Positions 41,164 to 47,900 of a stretch of 47,900 nucleotides of DNA are shown here, in pieces. A model generated the notes under the pieces. It ran no database searches. It was given only the letters and a program-made list of their open reading frames with translations, and was not told the origin of the DNA. Source of the stretch: a virus. The stretch is taken from positions 1 through 47,900 of the IMG/VR virus record IMGVR_UViG_3300034073_003229; one strand, written 5' to 3'. Position numbers and translations under genes: made by a program. Each line of letters starts with the position of its first letter. The stretch's first letter is position 1.

Positions 41164-44127
41164 ATGTTAACATCACCAGGCGTAGAAGTACAAGTTATAG
41201 ATGAAAGTTTTTATACCCCAGCTGCTCCAGGAACTGTTCCTCTTATCGTTGTTGCTTCTGCCCAAGATAAAAGTAATGCATCAGCTACTGGTACTGCACA
41301 AGGTACTACATCTGCAAATGCAGGAAAGGTTTATGTAATAACAAGTCAACGAGATTTGACAGATACCTTTGGTACACCATTTTTCTATACTGATGCTACT
41401 GGTAATTCAGTTCATGGAAGTGAAATTAATGAGTATGGACTTCAAGCAGCATACAGTTTGTTAGGTGTAAGCTCTAGAGCATATGTAGTTCGTGCGGATA
41501 TTGATTTAGATCAGCTACAACCAACAAGTTCTGCACCTACTGGTGATCCAGTTTCAGGTACTTATTGGTTTGATACTGATTCAACATTATATGGAATTAA
41601 TGAATGGGATGCAGTAACTAATAAATTTACTACAAAAACTCCATTAATAATTAATGATGATAATGTTGCTACCGCTGCCTCTGGTGGAACTCCATTGGAT
41701 AGCTTTGGTGCACAAGGTGATTACTTAATATACGCAGTAGCTAGTACTCCAATTCAATTATGGTATAAAACTACTGCTACAAGTAACTCATGGGTAACAG
41801 TTCAAAATACATTTAATGGTGGTAAATCACTTACAATTGCTCCACATACATCTTATCCAGATTTTACTACTAGCACTGGTAACAGTGCAGTAACTGGAAG
41901 CGTATGGATCAAGTCAACTTCTCCAGGCCGTGGTGCAAATTATAGCGTTAAGTATTACAGTGGCGCAACACAAACTTGGTCAACTGTTCCCGCTCCTATC
42001 TATACTAATAGTCTGAAAGCAATTGATGGCTATGATTTGGCTGGTGGTGGTACTAATATAGCAGTTGGATCATTGTATGTTGAAGCAGATCCTGCTGTTC
42101 AAGGAACTGATCTTGATGCAGAATTTAAATTATGGAGAAGAAATGCCAGTGGTAATATGGCAATTACTTCTGGTGCAGCTACAACTGCAACAAATGCATC
42201 AGAAACTACATTCTTAATTAGAGAAACAGTCAAGGTTGGAAATAATTGGACCTGGGGATCTACTGTTACTGCAATAGTTGCGGCAAGTACAACTACCAGT
42301 GTAGCTAGTAGATTGCCAACTTTATTGGCTAACAGCTTAACAAACGTTTCTGTAACATTCAATAATACAACAAACAAATTAACCGTAACTCATTTAAAAG
42401 GTGGCGACATTGAATTTGACGATCAGTGGGTTACAAGTGGAATATTTACAGCAACTAATGCCAATCTTTACACAATAATTGATGGTTCATTTGATTACAT
42501 TGCAACTAACTGGAAACCTTTAGTTTATGAAGCTAAAAATAATGCACCAACAACTGATCCAGCTGACGGAACATTATGGTATAACAACGTAGTAGACGAA
42601 GTTGATATCATGATTCACGATGGAACAAAGTGGGTTGGATATAGAAATTATTCACAAACAAGTGGTACTGATCCTAAAGGACCTCTTGTTAAGGCTTTAG
42701 AACCGGTAGATGGTGATCGTTCTGACGGTGGAAATCTAGTAAATGGTGATATTTGGATATCTACAGCTAATATGGAACGTTATGGTAAAGACATTTATGT
42801 ATATGATGCCATTAACAAAGCATGGGTATTACAAGATGTAACTGATCAAACAAGTCCAGATGGATGGGTATTTGCTGATGCTCGTTGGGCAACATCAGGC
42901 GCAACTCTAACTGCTAGTTCTATAGAAAATTTATTGACAAGTAATTATGTTGATCCAGATGCACCCGATCCTGCTTTATATCCAAGAGGTATAAAGTTAT
43001 GGAATACTAGACGTAGTGGATTTAATGTAAAACGTTATGTAAAGAATCACATAAACATTCTTGCAAATGAAGGATTAAATCAACGTTATCCATATGATTC
43101 TGGTGAATCTATGGAAAATTATGAAACTGATCGTTGGATTTCAGCAAGTCCAAATAATGAAGATGGTTCCGGTACATTTGGAAGAAAAGCGCAGCGTGCT
43201 ACTGTAGTCAGAGAATTAAAATCTCTAATAGACACCAATTCTGCTATCAGAGATACTGATACTGTTGAATTTAACTTATTAGCATGTCCTGGATACCCAG
43301 AAGTAATTCAAAATCTAATTTCATTAAATGTAGATAGAGGAATAACCGCCTTTGTAGTCGGTGATACTCCAATGAGATTAGAACCAAATGGAACAGCACT
43401 ATCTAACTGGGGAAATAATAATGCACTAGCATTTGACAATGGAGATGATGGTGCAGTATCTTATGACGAATACATGGGAATGTTCTACCCAGCAGGATTT
43501 ACAAATGATAACGCCGGAAACAGAATAGTAGTACCTGCAAGTCATATGATGCTAAGAACTATAGTTAATAGTGATAGTAAGAGTTATCAATGGTTTGCAC
43601 CTGCCGGTACACGCAGAGGTGGAGTAGATAATGCAACATCAGTAGGTTATATTGATGGGTTAACTGGTGAATTTAGAACAGTATCTTTATATGAAAGTTT
43701 ACGTGATGTTCTAGCAACCGTTAAAGTTAACCCAATAGCAACCATGCCCGGTGTTGGTATAGTTAATATGGGTCAATATACACGTGCTAGAAATGCAAGT
43801 GCATTAGATAGAATTAATGTCGCACGTTTAGTAGTGTATTTAAGACGTCAATTAGCTAAATTAGCTAAACCATTCTTATTTGAACCAAATGATGCACAAA
43901 CAAGAAGAGAGATTAAAGCTGCGGCAGAAAGTCTAATGCTTGAATTAGTTGGTCAAAGAGCATTATACGACTTTATTGTAGTTTGCGATGAGAGTAACAA
44001 CACACCTGCTAGAATTGACCGTTCTGAACTATACATGGATATAGCGATTGAACCAGTTAAGGCAGTTGAATTTATTTACATCCCATTAAGAATTAAAAAT
44101 ACAGGAGATATAGCAGCTGGATTATAA
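41164..44127 (+). CDS. gp18: T4 gp18-like tail sheath protein
   Basis: A 987-residue protein. The N-terminus (LTSPGVEVQVIDESFYTPAA, then GTVPLIVVASAQDK) and the C-terminal third (ATSVGYIDGLTGEFRTVSLY, then ARLVVYLRRQLAKLAKPFLF and YMDIAIEPVKAVEFIYIPLR) are the conserved sheath core that contracts around the tube. Residues about 125-560 are inserted domains, with Trp/Asp-rich hairpins such as GTLWYNNVVDEVDI and GDIWISTANMERYG. T4 gp18 has 659 residues; the larger size is in keeping with cyanophage relatives, whose sheath surface is decorated. It has its own late promoter, and GGAG eight bases before the ATG supports high expression. Confidence 0.88.
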   Translation: MLTSPGVEVQVIDESFYTPAAPGTVPLIVVASAQDKSNASATGTAQGTTSANAGKVYVITSQRDLTDTFGTPFFYTDATGNSVHGSEINEYGLQAAYSLLGVSSRAYVVRADIDLDQLQPTSSAPTGDPVSGTYWFDTDSTLYGINEWDAVTNKFTTKTPLIINDDNVATAASGGTPLDSFGAQGDYLIYAVASTPIQLWYKTTATSNSWVTVQNTFNGGKSLTIAPHTSYPDFTTSTGNSAVTGSVWIKSTSPGRGANYSVKYYSGATQTWSTVPAPIYTNSLKAIDGYDLAGGGTNIAVGSLYVEADPAVQGTDLDAEFKLWRRNASGNMAITSGAATTATNASETTFLIRETVKVGNNWTWGSTVTAIVAASTTTSVASRLPTLLANSLTNVSVTFNNTTNKLTVTHLKGGDIEFDDQWVTSGIFTATNANLYTIIDGSFDYIATNWKPLVYEAKNNAPTTDPADGTLWYNNVVDEVDIMIHDGTKWVGYRNYSQTSGTDPKGPLVKALEPVDGDRSDGGNLVNGDIWISTANMERYGKDIYVYDAINKAWVLQDVTDQTSPDGWVFADARWATSGATLTASSIENLLTSNYVDPDAPDPALYPRGIKLWNTRRSGFNVKRYVKNHINILANEGLNQRYPYDSGESMENYETDRWISASPNNEDGSGTFGRKAQRATVVRELKSLIDTNSAIRDTDTVEFNLLACPGYPEVIQNLISLNVDRGITAFVVGDTPMRLEPNGTALSNWGNNNALAFDNGDDGAVSYDEYMGMFYPAGFTNDNAGNRIVVPASHMMLRTIVNSDSKSYQWFAPAGTRRGGVDNATSVGYIDGLTGEFRTVSLYESLRDVLATVKVNPIATMPGVGIVNMGQYTRARNASALDRINVARLVVYLRRQLAKLAKPFLFEPNDAQTRREIKAAAESLMLELVGQRALYDFIVVCDESNNTPARIDRSELYMDIAIEPVKAVEFIYIPLRIKNTGDIAAGL

Positions 44128-44155
44128 AATGGGGGAAATAAAAAAATATTTTCAG

Positions 44156-44163
44156 CATAAATA
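44156..44163 (+). promoter_or_regulatory. Late promoter of gp19
   Basis: CATAAATA; the predicted start is near 44169, giving a leader of about 17 nt with GGAG at 44175-44178, seven bases before the ATG at 44186. This is the conventional late-gene layout and contrasts with gp13 and the gene at 44886. Confidence 0.62.
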
Positions 44164-44185
44164 ATATAAAAGATGGAGCATAATA

Positions 44186-44821
44186 ATGCCAATAGCAAGT
44201 TTGAATAGATTTACAGTACCGTTAGCAAATAACCAAAACAGTAGCATACAAGGTATGCTAATGCCTAAACTAAAGTATCGCTTTAGAGTTACTTTAGAAA
44301 GTTTTGGTGTTGCTGGAACACCTGCTACTGAATTAACTAAACAAGTTATGACAGTAGGAAGACCTTCCGTTAGTTTTTCACAGATAGAATTACCAGTATA
44401 TAATAGTACTGTAAAGTTGGCAGGTAAACATAAATGGGATGATATAAGCTTGAAATTGAGAGACGATGTTACTGGTGCAGTTGCTGGTAAAGTAGGTGAG
44501 CAATTGCAGAAACAGTTTGACTTCTATGAACAAGCAAGTGCTGCTAGTGGTATTGATTATAAGTTTAGAATGAGAGTTGAAATACTTGATGGTGGAAATG
44601 GTGCATTTGAACCAGTTGCTCTAGAAAGTTTTGAATTATTGGGATGCTATGTAGTTAAAGCAGCATATCAAGGGGGAGATTATGGATCTAATGATCCATT
44701 GGATATTGATTTATCAATTGCTTACGATAATGCAATTCAATTAAATCGTCCAGGAGGAGAGAGAACCGGTATTGGTGTAGAAATCGGAAGAACCGTAAGA
44801 ACACTAGCACTGGGTGGTTAA
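44186..44821 (+). CDS. gp19: T4 gp19-like tail tube protein
   Basis: A 211-residue protein. PKLKYRFRVTLESFG, QVMTVGRPSVSFSQIELPVY, STVKLAGKHKWDDISLKLRD and ESFELLGCYVVKAAYQGGDY match the tube-protein fold of T4-like phages, which stacks as hexamers inside the sheath. T4 gp19 has 163 residues; the extra length is mainly at the ends. It directly follows the sheath gene, the usual order, and is followed by a strong terminator, which allows it to be expressed as a short abundant transcript. Confidence 0.87.
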   Translation: MPIASLNRFTVPLANNQNSSIQGMLMPKLKYRFRVTLESFGVAGTPATELTKQVMTVGRPSVSFSQIELPVYNSTVKLAGKHKWDDISLKLRDDVTGAVAGKVGEQLQKQFDFYEQASAASGIDYKFRMRVEILDGGNGAFEPVALESFELLGCYVVKAAYQGGDYGSNDPLDIDLSIAYDNAIQLNRPGGERTGIGVEIGRTVRTLALGG

Positions 44822-44841
44822 TTTTTTTAAAGGTACAGCAG

Positions 44842-44868
44842 AAAAACCTAGCTTCGGCTAGGTTTTTT
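44842..44868 (+). terminator. Rho-independent terminator with TTCG tetraloop after gp19
   Basis: An 11-bp perfect stem (44842-44852 with 44857-44867) including AACCTAGC/GCTAGGTT, closed by a TTCG loop and running into a T-run to 44868. It is one of the clearest terminators in the window. Confidence 0.9.
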
Positions 44869-44872
44869 ATTT

Positions 44873-44880
44873 TATAAATA
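44873..44880 (+). promoter_or_regulatory. Perfect T4 late promoter with predicted leaderless start
   Basis: TATAAATA matches the consensus exactly and lies five bases before the ATG at 44886, so +1 falls on the A of ATG. There is no ribosome binding site, and the gp19 terminator just upstream should block read-through. Confidence 0.72.
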
Positions 44881-44885
44881 ATATT

Positions 44886-46028
44886 ATGAGTAATGCATTC
44901 ACAAATTTTTTAAGCGGTATAGCATCAGGTATTTTTGATAGCGGGGCAGATTTAAAAGACTTTCAACATGCTGATAGATTGTATGTTAAAGATACTTATG
45001 CCAGAGCACCAAAAGTTGGTTTTTTATATTATGTTATTTTTGAAATAAATCCGACAGTAACAAAAAATGATCAATGGCTACAACGTGGGAAGCCTAATAT
45101 AGGACTATTAGTAAAAAAGATAGATTTGCCTAAATTTTTGTTAACAGTTGAAGAACTGAATCAATACAATAGAAAAACTTTAGTTCAAACAAAAATAAAA
45201 TATCAGCCTATTTCTATTGATTTCCATGATGACAACAGTAATATAACAACTAATCTTTGGAAAAGTTATTTTCAATATTATTACAAAGATTCTAATTATG
45301 GAAAAACTCAAAGAGAATATTTAGAAGCTTATATGGATACCAAATATAATGTAAAATATTACAATTATGGTTTGGCTAATTTTCAAAAAGAACCTTTTTT
45401 TAAAAAAATAGACATATTTGTTTTACATCAAGGCAATTATTCTCAATACACATTAGTAAATCCTATTGTTAGCGAATGGGCACATGACCCTTTAGATCAG
45501 GCAGAACCTTCAAAAGTTTTGGGAAATAGAATGACCGTTAACTATGAAACAGTTCTATATAATACCGAACCTAACAATAAAATTTCAAGCTCAAAACCAG
45601 AGAACTTTGGAAAATTTTATTATGATAGTACCCCAAGTCCATTAGGTGTAGGGGGCAAAGGTTCAGCTACATTATTTGGACAAGGTGGAATTATATCTGG
45701 AATTGATTCCGTTTTTGGTTCATTGGCAAATGCAAAATCTCCTTTAGACTTTTTAGGCGCAGCTATACAAGCAAATCAAGTGGCTAAAAATGTAAAACAA
45801 CTTTCCAAAGCAGGTTTACAGCAAGAAGGATATAGTATTCTAAAAGGTGTTCTAGGTGATATACAAACCAGTGGAAATCAACCTGGAAGTGTTGGTGAGG
45901 GAATTAGAACAGCTATAAATAATGGTAATTTTGGAACATTAGGTAATATTGGAGTTGGATTATTTAAAAATAATACAGTTGATAAAACCCAGACAGCCAA
46001 TTTAAAGAAACTAGCAAGTCCTGAATAA
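44886..46028 (+). CDS. T4-like tail-tube/baseplate-associated structural protein (gp48/gp54-like, tentative)
   Basis: A 380-residue protein. LYVKDTYARAPKVGFLYYVI, VGLLVKKIDLPKF-like text (here IGLLVKKIDLPKFLLTVEE), NRKTLVQTKIKYQPISIDFH, LWKSYFQYYYKDSNYG and IFVLHQGNYSQYTLVNPIVS recall a conserved structural protein of T4-like cyanophages. The first 240 residues look like a tube-type beta fold; the rest is Gly-rich and helical. A tail-tube initiator or baseplate-cap role (T4 gp48/gp54) is plausible from the fold and its place after gp19, but I cannot confirm it. It has a perfect late promoter, and transcription is predicted to start at its ATG. Confidence 0.55.
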   Translation: MSNAFTNFLSGIASGIFDSGADLKDFQHADRLYVKDTYARAPKVGFLYYVIFEINPTVTKNDQWLQRGKPNIGLLVKKIDLPKFLLTVEELNQYNRKTLVQTKIKYQPISIDFHDDNSNITTNLWKSYFQYYYKDSNYGKTQREYLEAYMDTKYNVKYYNYGLANFQKEPFFKKIDIFVLHQGNYSQYTLVNPIVSEWAHDPLDQAEPSKVLGNRMTVNYETVLYNTEPNNKISSSKPENFGKFYYDSTPSPLGVGGKGSATLFGQGGIISGIDSVFGSLANAKSPLDFLGAAIQANQVAKNVKQLSKAGLQQEGYSILKGVLGDIQTSGNQPGSVGEGIRTAINNGNFGTLGNIGVGLFKNNTVDKTQTANLKKLASPE

Positions 46029-46030
46029 TT

Positions 46031-46411
46031 ATGCAAAATACATATACAAATTTACCAGCAAAACCTGAAATTAAAAGTAGCAGTGATTACACTGTAAGAG
46101 CATTTAATTTATATTTTCAATCTCCTGTTGAAATTAGTTCAGAAGTTCTTTCTGCTATGGAGGGATTTTTTGAAAAACGTGGATTTGATAAATTAGCTGC
46201 AAAAAATATTGCAGTTACTATCATAACTCAAGCTAAAAAAGATGGATACAATCCAATGAGAATTATGGATACGCTGTCTGGTTTAGATAACGTTGAAATT
46301 AGTGCCCTTGTTTCAGAAATATTAAATTATAATAGAGTTAAATCTAGCTTTTTGGGATATGCTCAAAGTTTTATTACTAATGATGAAATATTAAGAAATA
46401 TTAAGGCATAA
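46031..46411 (+). CDS. Conserved small T4-like phage protein, unknown function
   Basis: A 126-residue protein two bases after the preceding stop. It is mostly alpha-helical: FEKRGFDKLAAKNIAVTIIT, then PMRIMDTLSGLDNVEISALV and FLGYAQSFITNDEI. I associate this pattern with small proteins located near the gp4 and tail genes of T4-like cyanophages, probably virion or assembly components. No catalytic motif or membrane segment was seen. Confidence 0.55.
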   Translation: MQNTYTNLPAKPEIKSSSDYTVRAFNLYFQSPVEISSEVLSAMEGFFEKRGFDKLAAKNIAVTIITQAKKDGYNPMRIMDTLSGLDNVEISALVSEILNYNRVKSSFLGYAQSFITNDEILRNIKA

Positions 46412-46414
46412 TAG

Positions 46415-46843
46415 ATGAGCTTTAAATTTGCAAAAGATTTTTATAAAATTAGAAATCCAGAAAAGTATATTGGTACAAAAAAACCATTATACAGAAGTAG
46501 CTGGGAAATGACTTTTATGATGTTTTGTGATAACAATCCATCAATACAAGAGTGGGCAAGTGAACCATTACAAATTCCATATAGAGATCCATTAACTGGA
46601 AAAGCAACTGTGTATGTGCCAGATTTTTTAATATCTTACATAGATAAAAATCAAAAGAAACATGTAGAACTAATAGAAATAAAACCAAAAAATCAAACTT
46701 TTATAGAAAATGTTGGTAAAAACGAATATAACCAAGCTCAATATATAAAAAATCAAGCAAAATGGGCAGCAGCTAGGCAATGGTGCAAAAACAAAGGCAT
46801 AAATTTTAGAGTGATTAGTTCTGATGATATATATGTGAAGTAA
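46415..46843 (+). CDS. gp4: T4 gp4-like head completion protein
   Basis: A 142-residue protein. YKIRNPEKYIGTKKPLYRSS, WEMTFMMFCDNNPSIQEWAS, EPLQIPYRDPLTGK, VYVPDFLISY and HVELIEIKPK, then QAKWAAARQWCKNKGINFRV follow T4 gp4 block by block. The E ... D ... E-x-K arrangement (Glu in the RSSWE segment, Asp in VPDF, E-I-K) resembles a PD-(D/E)xK/TnsA-type nuclease fold. In T4 gp4 is needed to complete the DNA-filled head before tail joining. It is followed by the probable small terminase gene, placing packaging and head-completion functions together. Confidence 0.8.
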   Translation: MSFKFAKDFYKIRNPEKYIGTKKPLYRSSWEMTFMMFCDNNPSIQEWASEPLQIPYRDPLTGKATVYVPDFLISYIDKNQKKHVELIEIKPKNQTFIENVGKNEYNQAQYIKNQAKWAAARQWCKNKGINFRVISSDDIYVK

Positions 46844-46855
46844 GAAAGAATTGAA

Positions 46856-47335
46856 ATGACTAAAAAATTAGAAGAAGTTTTAAATTTAACTCCATCTGAG
46901 GAAACTATACCAGAATTTAAAAAACAAGATACTGAAATAGTTACTGTTGACTTACAAAATCAATTGGAAGAATTTGATAAAATATCAAAAGCGCTTCCGA
47001 TAGTTAAAGGTTTAGGTGAAATAAGTGATAAAGAATTAGACGATTTATCTAAAAAAGCTGAAAAATCTTACGAAGAATTGATGGATCTTGGAATGAATGT
47101 TGAAGCAAGATACAGTGTAAGAATGTTTGAAGTTGCCGCACAAATGATGAATGCTGCTATTCAAGCAAAAAGTGCAAAAATAGATAAAAAACTAAAAATG
47201 GTAGACCTTCAAATCAAGAAACTGGCGATAGATAAAAAGAATTCAAATAAAGATGAAGATCCGATCGAAGCCGAAGGTTATGTAATTTCAGATCGAAACA
47301 GTCTTCTTGAAAAATTGAAAAAAATTAATAAATAA
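46856..47335 (+). CDS. gp16: Probable T4 gp16-like small terminase subunit
   Basis: A 159-residue protein. After a flexible acidic N-terminus, a helical core has LDDLSKKAEKSYEELMDLGM, then NVEARYSVRMFEVAAQMMNA and AAIQAKSAKIDKKLKMVDLQ, ending EGYVISDRNSLLEKLKKIN. The pair of central helices, the R-x-F-E-V-A segment and the acidic/helical termini are the layout of T4 gp16, which forms a ring that recognises DNA for packaging. The large subunit gp17 is not in the window. It could be another helical assembly protein, so the call is moderate. Confidence 0.55.
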   Translation: MTKKLEEVLNLTPSEETIPEFKKQDTEIVTVDLQNQLEEFDKISKALPIVKGLGEISDKELDDLSKKAEKSYEELMDLGMNVEARYSVRMFEVAAQMMNAAIQAKSAKIDKKLKMVDLQIKKLAIDKKNSNKDEDPIEAEGYVISDRNSLLEKLKKINK

Positions 47336-47342
47336 AATTACT

Positions 47343-47900
47343 ATGAAAAATTTTAAAGAATATTTATCTGAAAATAAAAAACAGTACAACTTCAAAGTGA
47401 AAGTTGCTGGGGATTTTTCTTCCGAACAAGAGAAAAAAATGAAAGCTTGTTTAGAAAAATATTCAGTCGGTGGATTTAAAAAAGTCGGAAAAACTCCGAT
47501 TCAATCATTGCCATTAGACTTCCCACAAGTTAAAAATTGTGAAGTTAGTATATTCGAAGTTACTTTAGATTATCCAACAACCCCGTTTGAACTCACTGAA
47601 TTTTTATCAAGTGAATTAAAAATAGGAAAGCAAAATCTAGTTGTTAGAAATCCAAATGAACCCGGAGAAATGTACCAAGAACCCACTGAAAAACGTGAAG
47701 GTGCATTACTAAACGATTCTGAATACAAAGAAGCAGAAAATCATAAATTCGAAGATTTTTATGGGGACAAATATAATAGCCAATTTATAAAAGAGCTAAA
47801 CAATCTTTTAAAATTGGAAAGAAAGGCCCGTGGAGAACAAATTCCCGAATCTGAGACAGTTAAGTATAATACTGATTCAGAACCAAACACTAAAAGTGTT
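47343..47900 (+). CDS. Conserved T4-like marine phage protein, unknown function (3' partial)
   Basis: The ATG at 47343 follows seven bases after the preceding stop; 186 codons are open to the window edge. YNFKVKVAGDFSSEQEKKMK, then TPIQSLPLDFPQVKNCEVSI and VTLDYPTTPFELTEFLSSEL form a ferredoxin-like alpha/beta pattern that I associate with a protein of T4-like cyanophages, followed by VVRNPNEPGEMYQE. The later part is acidic and helical. Position after gp4 and the small terminase suggests a late protein. Its function is unknown. Confidence 0.6.
   Translation, partial: MKNFKEYLSENKKQYNFKVKVAGDFSSEQEKKMKACLEKYSVGGFKKVGKTPIQSLPLDFPQVKNCEVSIFEVTLDYPTTPFELTEFLSSELKIGKQNLVVRNPNEPGEMYQEPTEKREGALLNDSEYKEAENHKFEDFYGDKYNSQFIKELNNLLKLERKARGEQIPESETVKYNTDSEPNTKSV

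Noticed and set aside
1-47900. tRNA genes, integrase or attachment sites
   Set aside because: I found no cloverleaf-like sequence with a T-loop in the few non-coding gaps and no recombinase gene; the layout is that of a strictly lytic T4-like phage.

Overview
The window is about 47.9 kb of a T4-like myovirus genome and is almost entirely coding. It is AT-rich, shows no ribosomal or transfer RNA gene, and has no bacterial housekeeping genes. The neck protein gp13, neck protein gp14, tail-completion protein gp15, sheath gp18, tube gp19, head-completion protein gp4 and a probable small terminase gp16 are recognisable. They look most like the marine cyanophage/pelagiphage branch of T4-like phages: long gp14, gp15 and gp18 with extra C-terminal or inserted domains, Gly-X-Gln collagen-like fibres, LamG proteins and many 2-oxoglutarate oxygenases. 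The host cannot be named from this window.

Layout. (1) 1-17055: a co-directional run of virion fibre genes. It starts with a large protein cut by the left edge, continues with fibre proteins built from a repeated Gly-Gly motif, a collagen-like fibre, a small zinc-cluster protein, an unrecognised protein and two LamG paralogues. (2) 17093-22010: a second collagen-like fibre with a C-terminal S74 self-cleaving chaperone, then three paralogous six-repeat Kelch-like propeller proteins. (3) 22011-26125: a very AT-rich surface-chemistry cassette behind its own sigma70-type promoter and a perfect 15-bp inverted repeat: methyltransferase, sulfotransferase, 2OG-Fe(II) oxygenase, glycosyltransferase and a two-domain oxygenase. 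(4) 26127-30335: three conserved T4-like proteins of unknown role, then two more propellers flanking a poly-proline adhesin-like protein that shares their N-terminal module. (5) 30377-35707: a second cassette with its own sigma70-type promoter: kinase/nucleotidyltransferase fusion, 2OG oxygenase, glycosyltransferase-2OG oxygenase fusion, glycosyltransferase-like protein and glycosyltransferase-methyltransferase fusion. (6) 35704-39434, minus strand: HNH homing endonuclease, gp14, gp15 and a Nudix hydrolase. (7) 39449 to the end, plus strand: gp13, dNMP kinase, a tiny ORF, gp18, gp19, a tail-tube-associated protein, an unknown protein, gp4, probable gp16 and a protein cut by the right edge.

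Regulation. T4-type late promoter elements (TATAAATA, CATAAATA, CTAAATA) precede gp13, the HNH-gp14-gp15 operon, gp18, gp19, the tail-tube gene and the collagen-like fibre genes. Sigma70-like promoters with 17-base spacers precede both modification cassettes and the dNMP kinase. At two late genes the predicted transcription start is the A of the ATG, which suggests leaderless late mRNAs.

The most interesting system is the interleaving of an adhesin array (five propellers, one poly-Pro protein, two collagen-like fibres, two LamG proteins) with hydroxylase, glycosyltransferase, sulfotransferase and methyltransferase genes. It may be a variable receptor-binding module that is chemically modified, or one paired with remodelling of host glycans. 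That link is inference from gene order and domain architecture.
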